A stretch of DNA of 64,000 bases from Clostridiaceae bacterium (lineage in GTDB: Bacteria > Bacillota > Clostridia > Lachnospirales > Lachnospiraceae), in NCBI GenBank assembly GCA_009911305.1, contig QXXC01000008.1:61165-125164 (forward strand). The letters run 5' to 3'. Shown here piece after piece: positions 17,443 through 27,082 of the stretch. Position numbers and translations under genes: made by a program. Within the stretch, counting starts at the first letter, position 1. Every line of letters starts with the position of its first letter. The notes below the pieces were generated by a model, which had not been told where the DNA came from, made no database searches, and saw only the letters and a program-made list of their open reading frames with translations.

Positions 17443-19140
17443 TTACTGTTTCGGTACAGATTCAATCCGCAGATCGATCTCATCAAACGCCTCCTCGATC
17501 GGCTTGCCGGCCGGAACCATGGGGAATACCTTGTCGTCGCTTCCGAGCTGGCAGTCCAGCACCACCGGGATATTCAGGCCTATGGCCTCGCGCAGCGCCG
17601 GTTCCACTTCCTCGCGCTTCGTGATCCGCATAGCCTTTGCCCCCATCCCCTCTGCCACCTTCACAAAATCCACCTGGTCATAAAGCTCGGTCTGGGAATA
17701 CCGCTTTCCGTAAAACAGGGTCTGCCACTGGCGGACCATGCCCAGCACATGGTTATTGAAAACCACCTGGATAACGGGGATATTGTAACGGGTCGCCGTC
17801 GCAATCTCATTCATATTCATGCGGAAGCAGCCGTCCCCGCCGATATTGATGACGACCTTATCCTTACAGCCCATCTTGGCCCCGATCGCCGCGCCCAGGC
17901 CGTAGCCCATGGTGCCAAGCCCCCCGGAGGTTAAAAGCTGCCTGGGACGCCTGAATTTGTAATACTGCGCAGCCCACATCTGGTGCTGGCCCACATCGGT
18001 GCTGATGATGGCGTCCCCTTCTGTCACTTCGTAAATCTTTTCCATAATATACGGCCCCGTCAGCGTATCCTTATTATAGCGCAGCGGATACATATCCTTA
18101 AACCGCTCAATATGGCTCACCCACTCGTCGTGCCGCATGGGATCCAGGCGGGCCGCCAGCCGGCGCAGGATCACCTTCACATCCCCGATGATGCTCGCAT
18201 CGGTCATGATGTTTTTATTGATCTCCGCGGGATCCACATCAAGCTGAAGGATTTTCGCGTTGGAGGCAAACCGCGAGGAGTCCCCCACCACGCGGTCGCT
18301 GAAACGCGCGCCCACTACGATCAGCAGATCGCATTCCGCCACGCCGAAATTCGAGGTCTTGGTGCCGTGCATGCCGAGCATCCCGGTATACAGCTCATCC
18401 GTCCCGTCAAACGCGCCCTTGCCCATCAGGCTGTCCGCCACCGGAGCGTGGATCTTATGTGCAAAGGCCGAAAGCTCGTTCGCCGCTTCCGAGGCCACCG
18501 CGCCTCCGCCCACGAAGATAAAGGGCTTCTGCGACGCGCGGATCATGGCCAGCGCCTGCTCAATGTCCTCCTCCCGGATCGTATCGGACTGGCGCTCCGG
18601 CACCCTCTGCTCCCTGGGCTCATACGCGCACTGCGCCGCCGTCACATCCTTGGTGATATCCACCAGGACCGGGCCGGGACGGCCGCTCTTTGCGATGACA
18701 AAGGCCCTGCGGATCACGTCCGCCAGCTTTGTCACATCCTTTACAATAAAATTATATTTCGTGATCGGCATCGTTACGCCCAAAATATCAATTTCCTGAA
18801 AACTGTCCTTGCCCAAAAGGCTGGTCGTCACATTGCAGGTAATGGCCACCATGGGAACGGAATCCAGGTTTGCCGTGGCGATCCCCGTCACCAGGTTGGT
18901 CGCGCCCGGCCCGGAGGTCGCAAGACAGACCCCCACCTTCCCCGTAGCCCTTGCATAGCCGTCCGCCGCATGGGAGGCCCCCTGCTCGTGGGAGGTCAGA
19001 ATATGGGTAATCTCATCCCGGTGCTTATAAAGCGCATCGTAAATATTTAAAATAGCCCCGCCCGGATAGCCAAATACCGTATCCACGCCCTGCTCCTTGA
19101 GGCATTCAATGACGATCTCTGCTCCTGTCAGTGTTTTCAT
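17443..19140 (-). CDS. ilvB: Acetolactate synthase, large (catalytic) subunit
   Basis: A ThDP/FAD enzyme condensing pyruvate with pyruvate or 2-ketobutyrate in valine, leucine and isoleucine synthesis. At 565 residues it is full length. FGYPGGAILNIYDALY opens the PYR domain, SHEQGASHAADGYARATG contains the catalytic glutamate, and NIGGDGCFRMNMNEIATAT is the ThDP-binding motif of the PP domain. No small regulatory subunit (ilvH/ilvN) gene is adjacent, so that partner must lie elsewhere. It is placed between ilvD and serC with short gaps (about 30 and 24 bases), which argues for one operon. Confidence 0.95.
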   Translation of the reverse strand: MKTLTGAEIVIECLKEQGVDTVFGYPGGAILNIYDALYKHRDEITHILTSHEQGASHAADGYARATGKVGVCLATSGPGATNLVTGIATANLDSVPMVAITCNVTTSLLGKDSFQEIDILGVTMPITKYNFIVKDVTKLADVIRRAFVIAKSGRPGPVLVDITKDVTAAQCAYEPREQRVPERQSDTIREEDIEQALAMIRASQKPFIFVGGGAVASEAANELSAFAHKIHAPVADSLMGKGAFDGTDELYTGMLGMHGTKTSNFGVAECDLLIVVGARFSDRVVGDSSRFASNAKILQLDVDPAEINKNIMTDASIIGDVKVILRRLAARLDPMRHDEWVSHIERFKDMYPLRYNKDTLTGPYIMEKIYEVTEGDAIISTDVGQHQMWAAQYYKFRRPRQLLTSGGLGTMGYGLGAAIGAKMGCKDKVVINIGGDGCFRMNMNEIATATRYNIPVIQVVFNNHVLGMVRQWQTLFYGKRYSQTELYDQVDFVKVAEGMGAKAMRITKREEVEPALREAIGLNIPVVLDCQLGSDDKVFPMVPAGKPIEEAFDEIDLRIESVPKQ

Positions 19141-19169
19141 TCTGTCTCTACCTGCTTTCTAAACATACG

Positions 19170-20843
19170 TTATCCGCGCTTCGCAAGCTCCAGCACCGCG
19201 CCGCGGTTGCCGCTCGTCACCAGGGCGGCGTAGCGCGACAGATAGCCGCTCGTAATCTGCGGCGTCCTGGGCTGCCACTTCGCCCGCCTCGCCTCAAGCT
19301 CCTCATCCGAAACCAGCACATTCAGCGCATGATTGTCAATGTCAATGGAAATAATGTCGCCCTCTTCCACCAGCGCAATCGGGCCGCCGACCGCCGCCTC
19401 CGGGGATACATGGCCGATGGACGCGCCCCTGGACGCGCCGGAAAAACGGCCGTCCGTGATCAGGGCCACCGTGGATCCAAGCCCCATGCCGGCAATGGCC
19501 GATGTGGGATTCAGCATCTCGCGCATGCCCGGGCCGCCTTTGGGCCCCTCGTAGCGGATCACCACCACGTCGCCCGCCGCAATCCGTCCGCCCTTGATGG
19601 CCGCAATCGCGTCCTCCTCGCAGTCAAACACGCGGGCCGGGCCCTCGTGCTTTAACATCTCAGGCGCTACGGCGGAGCGCTTCACCACCGCTGTGTCCGG
19701 GGCCAGATTGCCCTTTAAGACCGCAATGCCGCCGGTCTGGCTGTAGGGATCCTCCACCGGCCGGATCACCTGCGGATCCCGGTTTACGCAGTTCTGAATG
19801 TTCTCTCCCATGCTGGCCCCTGTCACAGTCATGCAGTCCAGATGCAGAAGTCCCTTTTTCGACAGCTCGTTCATCACCGCATACACGCCGCCCGCCTCGT
19901 TTAAATCCTCCATATAGGTCGGCCCCGCCGGAGCCAGATGGCACAGGTTCGGCGTCCTGGCGCTCATCTCATTCACCAGCTCCATATCAAGCTCCACGCC
20001 GGCCTCATGCGCGATCGCCGGCAAATGCAGCATGCTGTTCGTCGAGCAGCCCAGCGCCATATCCACCGTCAGGGCGTTTAAGAACGCCTCGCTGGTCATG
20101 ATATCCCTGGGACAGATATGTTTCTCATACATCTCCATGACCTTCATGCCTGCATGCTTGGCCAGCTTAAGCCGCTCCGAATACACGGCTGGGATCGTGC
20201 CGTTGCCCTTAAGGCCCATGCCGAGCGCCTCGGTCAGGCAGTTCATGCTGTTGGCCGTGTACATGCCCGAACAGGATCCGCAGGTCGGACAGGTCTTATT
20301 TTCAAATTCCTTTACATCCTCCTTGGTCATGGTTCCCGCCGCATAAGAGCCGACCGCCTCAAACATGCTCGAAAGGCTGCGCTTCTGGCCCTTCACGCGC
20401 CCCGCCAGCATGGGACCGCCGCTGACAAACACCGTGGGCACATTCACGCGGGCCGCTGCCATCAGAAGGCCCGGGACATTCTTATCGCAGTTCGGAACCA
20501 TCACCAGCGCGTCAAACTGGTGGGCCAGCGCCATACACTCCGTGGAATCCGCAATCAGATCCCGCGTCACCAGGGAATACTTCATCCCGATATGCCCCAT
20601 GGCAATCCCGTCGCAGACCGCAATGGCCGGAAATACGATCGGCGTCCCGCCCGCCATGGCCACGCCCAGCTTCACAGCCTCCACAATCTTATCCAGGTTC
20701 ATATGACCCGGCACTATCTCATTATACGAGCTCACAATGCCGACCAGGGGCTTATGAAGCTCCTCTTCGGTTAAGCCCAGCGCATTAAACAACGAACGAT
20801 GGGGCGCCTGCTGCATCCCCGTTTTAACCGCATCACTTTTCAT
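19170..20843 (-). CDS. ilvD: Dihydroxy-acid dehydratase
   Basis: An iron-sulfur enzyme that dehydrates 2,3-dihydroxy acids to 2-keto acids in the branched-chain pathway. The 557-residue length is normal. The cluster-binding region is visible as [15 protein letters not shown] and [17 protein letters not shown], and the C-terminal [20 protein letters not shown] is typical. The ATG has AAAGGAGACAG before it. It is followed by ilvB after about 30 bases. The keto-acid reductoisomerase gene ilvC is not in the window. Confidence 0.96.
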   Translation of the reverse strand: MKSDAVKTGMQQAPHRSLFNALGLTEEELHKPLVGIVSSYNEIVPGHMNLDKIVEAVKLGVAMAGGTPIVFPAIAVCDGIAMGHIGMKYSLVTRDLIADSTECMALAHQFDALVMVPNCDKNVPGLLMAAARVNVPTVFVSGGPMLAGRVKGQKRSLSSMFEAVGSYAAGTMTKEDVKEFENKTCPTCGSCSGMYTANSMNCLTEALGMGLKGNGTIPAVYSERLKLAKHAGMKVMEMYEKHICPRDIMTSEAFLNALTVDMALGCSTNSMLHLPAIAHEAGVELDMELVNEMSARTPNLCHLAPAGPTYMEDLNEAGGVYAVMNELSKKGLLHLDCMTVTGASMGENIQNCVNRDPQVIRPVEDPYSQTGGIAVLKGNLAPDTAVVKRSAVAPEMLKHEGPARVFDCEEDAIAAIKGGRIAAGDVVVIRYEGPKGGPGMREMLNPTSAIAGMGLGSTVALITDGRFSGASRGASIGHVSPEAAVGGPIALVEEGDIISIDIDNHALNVLVSDEELEARRAKWQPRTPQITSGYLSRYAALVTSGNRGAVLELAKRG

Positions 20844-21019
20844 TCTGATCTGTCTCCTTTTATGTAACAGGGCAGACGCCCTGCAGCCGCAACCGCCGCG
20901 TCAGGCTTCGTGATTCTGCCGCGTATGTTTTATTCTAACGCATTTTCCGTGGTTTTTCACCTGTTTTTTACATGATTGCAGCAAAAATATTTTCCATCGC
21001 TGCGGATCAGAGGCATCTC

Positions 21020-22102
21020 CTAAATCCGCTCGCAGATCAGGCGTCCCATCTGCGCCGTTCCCACCTGGATCCCCCCTTCGGCCATGATATCCGGCGTCCG
21101 GTATCCCTCGGACAGGACCTTTTGCACCGCGTCCTCCACTGCGGCCGCCTCCCTGTCCAGATCAAATGAATACCGGAGCATCATGGCGGCAGACAGGATG
21201 GTGGCTATGGGATTTGCCAGATCCTTCCCCGCAATATCCGGGGCGGATCCGTGGCTCGGCTCATAGAGGCCGAATTTCCCCTCATTTAAGCTCGCGGACG
21301 AGAGCATGCCAATCGAACCGGTGATCATACTCGCCTCGTCGGAGAGGATGTCCCCAAACATATTTTCCGTGAGGATCACGTCAAACTGGCCCGGATTCAT
21401 CACAAGCTGCATGGCGCAGTTATCCACCAGCATATGCGCAAGCGTCACCTCCGGATAACCGGCCGCAACCTCCTCCACCACCTTTCTCCACAGGCGGGAG
21501 GAATCGAGCACGTTCGCCTTGTCCACGCTTGTCACATGCTTCCTGCGCTTCATCGCAATATCAAACGCTTTCACCGCAATCCGGCGGATCTCATGCTCGC
21601 TGTAGGTCAGGGTGTCCACCGCCGTCAGCGCGCCGTCCACTTCCTTCGTATACCGCTCTCCGAAATAAAGCCCGCCTGTCAGCTCCCGCAGGATCACCAT
21701 GTCAAAGCCGTCCCCGATAATCGATTCCTTCAGCGGGCAGGCAGACGAAAGCTCGCGGTATAAGTACGCGGGCCGGATATTCGCAAAAAGGCCCAGTCCT
21801 TTCCGGATCGCCAGAAGCCCGGCCTCGGGGCGCAGGTTCGGGGGTGCGTCATACCACCTGGAGTTACCCACATTTCCGCCCACAGCCCCCAAAAGGACGG
21901 AATCGCTGCGTCTCGCCGTCTCCAGCGCCCCGTCGGTTAAGGGAACCCCGTGTACGTCAATCGAAGCGCCCCCCATCAGAACCTCTGTGTAATGGAAGGA
22001 ATGGCCGAACACCTCCCCCACGCGGTCAAGCACGCCGCATGCCTCCCTGACAATCTCCGGTCCGATCCCGTCCCCCGGGATCACTGCAATCTCGTATTTC
22101 AT
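21020..22102 (-). CDS. leuB: 3-Isopropylmalate dehydrogenase
   Basis: An NAD-dependent enzyme of leucine synthesis that oxidatively decarboxylates 3-isopropylmalate. Its 360 residues begin [18 protein letters not shown] and include SVLLGAVGG, the metal/substrate region [17 protein letters not shown], and [16 protein letters not shown]. The ATG lies behind AGAGGAGGATACAGAAC. It is the first gene of the leuB-ilvD-ilvB-serC-serA run; leuA, leuC and leuD are absent here. A 176-base gap separates it from ilvD, and no T-box or leader peptide was recognised in front of either gene. Confidence 0.95.
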   Translation of the reverse strand: MKYEIAVIPGDGIGPEIVREACGVLDRVGEVFGHSFHYTEVLMGGASIDVHGVPLTDGALETARRSDSVLLGAVGGNVGNSRWYDAPPNLRPEAGLLAIRKGLGLFANIRPAYLYRELSSACPLKESIIGDGFDMVILRELTGGLYFGERYTKEVDGALTAVDTLTYSEHEIRRIAVKAFDIAMKRRKHVTSVDKANVLDSSRLWRKVVEEVAAGYPEVTLAHMLVDNCAMQLVMNPGQFDVILTENMFGDILSDEASMITGSIGMLSSASLNEGKFGLYEPSHGSAPDIAGKDLANPIATILSAAMMLRYSFDLDREAAAVEDAVQKVLSEGYRTPDIMAEGGIQVGTAQMGRLICERI

Positions 22103-22173
22103 GTTCTGTATCCTCCTCTACGATTCATTCAACTGCCATAACGGCTCAGACAGCCTCAGCCTTCACCCACTCC

Positions 22174-23109
22174 TTATTCTGTGGACCCAGAACCCATCAT
22201 CTTTTGGGGAAGCGTCTTCAGATAGCTTTCCGCCTCTTCCTGTGTCAGGCTGTAATGATCCATAATCGCCGTTTTAATTTCCGCATCTGCATGGCCAAAA
22301 TCCCTCAGGGCCGCTACCATGCCCTGTATCCCTTTTTTCATTCCTTCCTTCATTCCTTCCTTCATCCCTTTTTTTAATAATACCTGTTCCAATTCCTTTT
22401 CTCTCTTTTGAATCTGAGGCTCCAAAAGCTCCATTAATGCCTGACACATACTCTCATCTCCTATCAGATCTTCGACTATCTCTTTATTAGCTCCAATGCT
22501 TACTTCCAACACAGAATCCGCCAGTTCCCGGTCTGTTTTTCCTTTCAGCATCCGGATGTTTTCTAAAAGCTCTGTCAAATCCGCCTTTTTCATCTTACCC
22601 GATAAGGCCCCAAGCCAGATATGGCTCTTTTTGTCCAGTTCTCCGCTGACAATAAGCTGTGTTTCAAACAGAACCGCCCCTTTTATATAATAGATTCCCT
22701 TACCGCCCTTTTGTACCTGACAGCCGTTCTCCTCAAAATAACGAAGCAACCCTTCCGGCCTTGCCTCGCGCACAAGCGTAACCGTTATATCATCCGCCTT
22801 AATCGCGTCCACTGATTCTCCATAAGATTTATACAGAGCCGCATATGCCTGCGCCTTATAGAAGCTGTCGATATTCAGATGATCCTCCGGCGATTTGTAC
22901 TCAAGTATGTTATGTCCCCTGAATATATGTCCGATCTCATTTTCTATCCGGGTCGTTTCATCTTTCCTGATGATCAACAAGTCAATTTCCAGCGGTTTTG
23001 TATTTAAATTGTATTCTTTCTCAAATATCAGCCCATCCCGGCTCCCCATAAGTTCCAGATTCATAGCTGCCACAAAACCCGAATGCCACTGCACCTTTTT
23101 ATCCCTCAT
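22174..23109 (-). CDS. Rpn/PD-(D/E)XK-type putative nuclease
   Basis: A 311-residue protein of the Rpn-like / PD-(D/E)XK transposase-related family common in Clostridia. The nuclease-like core is at residues about 35-80: the acidic residue in KPLEIDLLIIR and the E-x-K motif in NILEYKSPEDHL. The C-terminal third is helical and contains KKGMKEGMKEGMKKG, encoded by a 12-base near-tandem repeat (about 22335-22375) that can lengthen or shorten without a frameshift. Relatives promote RecA-independent recombination in E. coli; the role here is unknown. It sits between the leu-ilv-ser run and the yajC terminator. The ATG follows AAAAGGAGCGGG. Confidence 0.75.
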   Translation of the reverse strand: MRDKKVQWHSGFVAAMNLELMGSRDGLIFEKEYNLNTKPLEIDLLIIRKDETTRIENEIGHIFRGHNILEYKSPEDHLNIDSFYKAQAYAALYKSYGESVDAIKADDITVTLVREARPEGLLRYFEENGCQVQKGGKGIYYIKGAVLFETQLIVSGELDKKSHIWLGALSGKMKKADLTELLENIRMLKGKTDRELADSVLEVSIGANKEIVEDLIGDESMCQALMELLEPQIQKREKELEQVLLKKGMKEGMKEGMKKGIQGMVAALRDFGHADAEIKTAIMDHYSLTQEEAESYLKTLPQKMMGSGSTE

Positions 23110-23151
23110 CCCGCTCCTTTTATCCTGTCAAATACCTGCGCCTCCGGTTAC

Positions 23152-23189
23152 AAAAAAGTGCATGGACGCAAATCTCACGTTCCATGCAC
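23152..23189 (-). terminator. Terminator of the secDF-tgt-yajC operon
   Basis: On the minus strand the stem GTGCATGGA/TCCATGCAC is followed by six T, directly downstream of yajC. Confidence 0.9.
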
Positions 23190-23235
23190 CTTCCGGTCCT
23201 CTCCCGCCCCTGCGCCGCAGGGCGTTTCCCGCGCC

Positions 23236-23508
23236 TTACAGCTCCGGCTTTTCCACCTGGACAATGGCGTCCTTGCGCATCGGTATCCGGCAGTTCTTAT
23301 TGCTTCCAAACTCCACAATCACAGTGTCGTCCGTCATATCAATAATCACGCCGTAAAAACCGCTGGATGTCAGAACACTGTCGCCCACCGCAACGCTGGC
23401 CATCAGCTCCTGCGCTTTTTTCTTTTCCTTCTGCTGAGGTCTGATTGCCAGTAAATACATCAGTCCTATAATAAAGATAAAATAAATAATCCATCCCATT
23501 GTATTCAT
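23236..23508 (-). CDS. yajC: Preprotein translocase accessory subunit YajC
   Basis: A 90-residue single-span membrane protein of the SecDF-YajC holotranslocase. The N-terminal helix IIYFIFIIGLMYLLAIRPQ and the following Q-rich KEKKKAQELMAS are family hallmarks, with GDSVLTSSGFYGVI after them. The frame is open to 23622, but the ATG at 23508 lies behind AAAGGAGGAAAAGGC and gives the family N-terminus. It is the last gene of secDF-tgt-yajC and is followed by a strong terminator. Confidence 0.95.
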   Translation of the reverse strand: MNTMGWIIYFIFIIGLMYLLAIRPQQKEKKKAQELMASVAVGDSVLTSSGFYGVIIDMTDDTVIVEFGSNKNCRIPMRKDAIVQVEKPEL

Positions 23509-23557
23509 GCCTTTTCCTCCTTTCGCCACCTGCGCCGCCTCGCCGCGCTGTGTCCAA

Positions 23558-24706
23558 TCATGATTCGGCCTGATTCTCCCCGGCGGCCATGCCGGACAGC
23601 TTCTGCTCCTTGTACTCCGCAAAACACTGATGTTCGATGGCGTCGCGAATCTCCTCCATCATTTTATTATAAAAATACAAATTATGCAATACACATAATC
23701 GCATGCCGAGCATTTCTTTTGCCTTAAACAAATGCCGGATATAGGCTCTTGAGTACGAACGGCACGCCGGACAGCCGCACCCTTCCTCTATCGGGCGGGC
23801 GTCCAGCTCATATTTGGAATTCAGAAGGTTCAGCTTCCCGCGGTTCGTGTACACATGGCTGTGACGCCCGTTTCTGGACGGGTAAACACAGTCAAAGAAA
23901 TCCACTCCGCGCTCCACGGCCTCCAGAATATTGGCCGGGGTTCCCACGCCCATCAGATACACCGGCTTGTCGTCCGGAAGGCAGGGAACCACCGCGTCGA
24001 GGATCCGGTACATCTCCTCATGGCTTTCCCCCACGGCCAAGCCGCCTATGGCGTAGCCGTCTAAGTTCATGCGGCTGATCGCCTCCGCGTGGCGGATGCG
24101 GATATCCTCATAAATCGCGCCCTGGTTGATGCCGAACAAAAGCTGCTCCCGGTTGATCGTGTCCTCCAGGCCGTTCAGGCGCAAAAGCTCCGCCCGGCAC
24201 CGCTCAAGCCATCTCGTCGTCCGGTCCACGGAAGCCTGCACATAAGCCCGGTCCGCCAGGCTCGGAGGGCACTCGTCAAAGGCCATGGCGATGGTAGAGC
24301 CCAGATTGGACTGAATCTGCATGCTCTCCTCAGGCCCCATAAAAATCCGGCGTCCGTCGATATGGGACTGGAAATAAACGCCCTCTTCCTTAATCTTTCT
24401 AAGGCCCGCAAGCGAAAACACCTGGAACCCGCCCGAATCCGTCAGAATCGGCCGATCCCAGTTCATAAACCGGTGCAGGCCGCCAAAGCGCTTAATCAGC
24501 GCATCGCCCGTGCGCACATGCAGATGGTACGTATTGGACAGTTCCACCTGCGTCCCGATCTGCCTTAAATCATCCGTGGAAACCGCGCCCTTAATGGCCG
24601 CCACGGTTCCCACATTCATAAACACCGGCGTCTCAATCATCCCATGCACGGTTTTCATCCGCGCCCGTTTGGCGCGCCGGTCCCTGTACTCAATCTTATA
24701 CTCCAT
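23558..24706 (-). CDS. tgt: tRNA-guanine transglycosylase
   Basis: This enzyme exchanges the wobble guanine of GUN-anticodon tRNAs for the queuosine precursor preQ1. The 382-residue length is normal. Catalytic and substrate elements are RPILTDSGGFQVFSL and the nucleophile region FFDCVYPSRNGRHSHVYT. The zinc site is GCGCPACRSYSRAYIRHLF. The ATG at 24706 overlaps the end of secDF by 11 bases, with AAAAAGGA as ribosome site; the longer frame to 24742 runs further into secDF and is not used. yajC follows 49 bases downstream. Confidence 0.95.
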   Translation of the reverse strand: MEYKIEYRDRRAKRARMKTVHGMIETPVFMNVGTVAAIKGAVSTDDLRQIGTQVELSNTYHLHVRTGDALIKRFGGLHRFMNWDRPILTDSGGFQVFSLAGLRKIKEEGVYFQSHIDGRRIFMGPEESMQIQSNLGSTIAMAFDECPPSLADRAYVQASVDRTTRWLERCRAELLRLNGLEDTINREQLLFGINQGAIYEDIRIRHAEAISRMNLDGYAIGGLAVGESHEEMYRILDAVVPCLPDDKPVYLMGVGTPANILEAVERGVDFFDCVYPSRNGRHSHVYTNRGKLNLLNSKYELDARPIEEGCGCPACRSYSRAYIRHLFKAKEMLGMRLCVLHNLYFYNKMMEEIRDAIEHQCFAEYKEQKLSGMAAGENQAES

Positions 24707-26828
24707 CCGTATCCTTTTTCTCCTTCTTCTGGCTGAATACATACCACATCGCGCCGGTCAGGAATACCGAAGAATACGTTCCGCACACGATTCCGACCAT
24801 CATCGGCAGCGCAAATTCGCGGATGGAGGACACGCCCATCACAAACAGCACGAACACCATGATAAAAGTCGTCAGGGAGGTATTGATGCTTCTCGTAAAG
24901 GTCTGGGTTATGCTTAAGTTCACCACATCTTCAATGGTCTGGTTATACTTCTTCAGCTTCATGTTTTCGCGGATACGGTCAAAAATCACGATCGTCGCGT
25001 TGATGGAATAACCCACGATGGTCAGCATACAGGCAATAAACGTAGAGCTGATGGACCATTTAAGGGCCGCGTAGAACGTCAGCACCACCAGCACGTCATG
25101 GACCAGGGCCAGAACGGCGCTCGCCGCAAAGGTAATATTGCTGAAGCGGAACCAGATATAGATCAGCATGCAGATCGTCGCGATTGTCACTGCCACGATC
25201 GCATCGCGCTTCATCTCCGCGCTGATCGCGCCGGAAATGCTGTCTGCCGTAATCAGCTCGGGATCCACGCCGAACTCGTCTGCCAGCGCCGTATCCAGCG
25301 CCTCCCTCTCCTCCATGTTGAGGGTTCTGGTTTTAATAATCACCTCATTCGTCCCGGCCACCTTCTGTGTCTGTGTGCCGGCCTCGCCCGTAATCTGCTC
25401 CACAACCGGAACCACCTCGGAGGAGATGCGCTCCAGAGAAAAATCCTCATTAAAGGTCACATTCGTGGACGTGCCGCCCCTGAATTCCATACCGTAATTA
25501 AGTATCGCTCCCGTGGAGGCGCGGTTTACGCCCATAGCCGCAAAGCCGGCCACGATAAGAAGCAGAGAAACGCCGAAGAACGCCTTTCTCGATTTTAAGA
25601 ACGGCCTGGCGGCGATATCCTTGCGGACGCCATAGAACTTCACGTCCTGAAAGCCCGCCTCGTACAGGCAGTTCAGCGCAAACTTCGTGATAAACAGCGC
25701 TGTCACCATGGAGAGCACAATACCCAGCGCCAGCGTGGAGGCAAAGCCCTTCACCGTGCCGGAGCCTCTCCAGAACAGGACCGCCGCCGCGATCAGGGTG
25801 GTGACATTTCCGTCGATGATCGCGGACAATGCCTTGGCAAAGCCCGTCTTAATCGCAGACTTTACCGTCTTCCCCACGCCGATCTCCTCCTTGATACGCG
25901 TGAAAATAATAACGTTCGCGTCCACGGCCATACCGATGGAAAGAACGATGCCGGCCACGCCCGGAAGCGTCAGGGTGATCTCAAAGGCCTTAAGGAGCAC
26001 CAGAATCAGCCCCACATACAGGCAGAGCGCCAGGGAGGCCGCGACGCCAGGGATCAGATACACGGCGATCATAAATACCACGACAATGGCAAAACCGATC
26101 GCGCCGGCCTTTAAGCTGGTCGAAATCGCCTCCTGGCCCAGCTTTGCGCCCACCACATTCGAGCGCAGCTCCTCAAGCTCCAGGGAAAGCGAGCCGATGC
26201 GGATGTTGGCCGCCAGCTCCTCCGCTTCCTTGAGATCTTCCATGCCGTCAATCCGGCACTGCCCGCCTGTGATCGGCTCGCGCACCATAGGATAGGAAAT
26301 GATCCGGCCGTCGTAAATGATGTAGATCGGCTTCCCCACTCCGTTTGTCGTGGCGTCCGCAAAGGCTTTGGTCCCCTCCTCGTCAAAAGCGAGCTGAACC
26401 ACATACTCCTTTACGCCGTTCTGGTCAATGATACCGCCCTTGGCGCTCGTCACCTGCCGTCCCTCAAGGATCTGGTTCCCCTCGGAATCCATGAACACCA
26501 GAGAGCCCGGCTGCCCGAGATCCTGTAAAATCGCATTCGCGTCCGATACGCCCGGGATGTCCACGTTAATGCGGTTGACGCCCTCCTGGTATACCTCCGC
26601 CTCACTGCTGTAATTCTCCACCCTCAGCCGCAGCTTGTAGATCGTGTCAGACATATCCTCCGCCGACGGATTGGCCTCCTTGGCCTGGTACGTGATGCTG
26701 ACGCCGCCCGCCAGGTCAAGGCCCAGCTTGATCGCGCTCATCGTCGAATATCCGAAATACCCGAACAGGCCGATCGCCGCAATCAGAAGCACCAGCCCGA
26801 ACAGGCTGCTTCCTTTCTTGTTTTTCAT
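24696..26828 (-). CDS. secDF: Fused protein translocase subunit SecDF
   Basis: A 710-residue fusion of SecD and SecF, the proton-driven pair that assists late steps of Sec export. Two six-helix halves each carry a large external loop. The SecD half includes LGLDLAGGVSITYQ and AGIVLSIGMAVDANVIIF; the SecF half includes LNYGMEFRGGTSTNV and VGYSINATIVIFDRIRENM. The Asp/Arg residues of the proton path (VDANVI and FDRIRE) are present. The ATG has AAAGGAGAAAG before it. It heads the secDF-tgt-yajC operon. A dyad repeat lies between it and scfB upstream, so the ranthipeptide genes are close but may be separately terminated. Confidence 0.95.
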   Translation of the reverse strand: MKNKKGSSLFGLVLLIAAIGLFGYFGYSTMSAIKLGLDLAGGVSITYQAKEANPSAEDMSDTIYKLRLRVENYSSEAEVYQEGVNRINVDIPGVSDANAILQDLGQPGSLVFMDSEGNQILEGRQVTSAKGGIIDQNGVKEYVVQLAFDEEGTKAFADATTNGVGKPIYIIYDGRIISYPMVREPITGGQCRIDGMEDLKEAEELAANIRIGSLSLELEELRSNVVGAKLGQEAISTSLKAGAIGFAIVVVFMIAVYLIPGVAASLALCLYVGLILVLLKAFEITLTLPGVAGIVLSIGMAVDANVIIFTRIKEEIGVGKTVKSAIKTGFAKALSAIIDGNVTTLIAAAVLFWRGSGTVKGFASTLALGIVLSMVTALFITKFALNCLYEAGFQDVKFYGVRKDIAARPFLKSRKAFFGVSLLLIVAGFAAMGVNRASTGAILNYGMEFRGGTSTNVTFNEDFSLERISSEVVPVVEQITGEAGTQTQKVAGTNEVIIKTRTLNMEEREALDTALADEFGVDPELITADSISGAISAEMKRDAIVAVTIATICMLIYIWFRFSNITFAASAVLALVHDVLVVLTFYAALKWSISSTFIACMLTIVGYSINATIVIFDRIRENMKLKKYNQTIEDVVNLSITQTFTRSINTSLTTFIMVFVLFVMGVSSIREFALPMMVGIVCGTYSSVFLTGAMWYVFSQKKEKKDTDGV

Positions 26829-26931
26829 TTCTTTCTCCTTTATTTATGCATGTTCACCCGCCGCGCGGATCCCTGTCGGATCATGCCCGGCCGCCTTCTC
26901 ACTCCAAAGCCTCACCGGCTGGAGCGTGTTT

Positions 26932-27082
26932 GAAAAATGCTTTCTGCCAGATGTGCGTTCCACTTTGTGGGAGATTTGGGCCAAATAAACGCGGCGCAGT
27001 GGGCTGCGTTAAGTGAATTTGGCCCAAATATACCGCAAAGTGGGGCGTGCAGATGGCGGGAATGATGTTTCAAACACGCTCT
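26932..27082. repeat. Dispersed dyad element, copy C (full-length form)
   Basis: The most complete copy. It starts GAGCGTGTTTGAAAAATG (26932-26949) and ends GTTTCAAACACGCTC (27068-27082), with nested arms CCACTTTGTGGGAGATTT ... ATATACCGCAAAGTGG and ATTTGGGCCAAAT ... ATTTGGCCCAAAT around a centre GGCGCAGTGGGCTGCG. It overlaps the end of scfB, supplying that gene's last codons and stop. The form is that of a small non-autonomous element or REP-like unit. Confidence 0.88.

Noticed and set aside
17983..19050. 355-codon plus-strand frame
   Set aside because: It is antisense to ilvB, whose product carries all family motifs; the frame is a GC-rich shadow.
20844..22173. T-box or leader-peptide attenuator for the leu-ilv-ser genes
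   Set aside because: I looked for the T-box core and for Leu/Val/Ile-rich leader frames in front of leuB and ilvD and saw neither; a covariance-model scan would be decisive.
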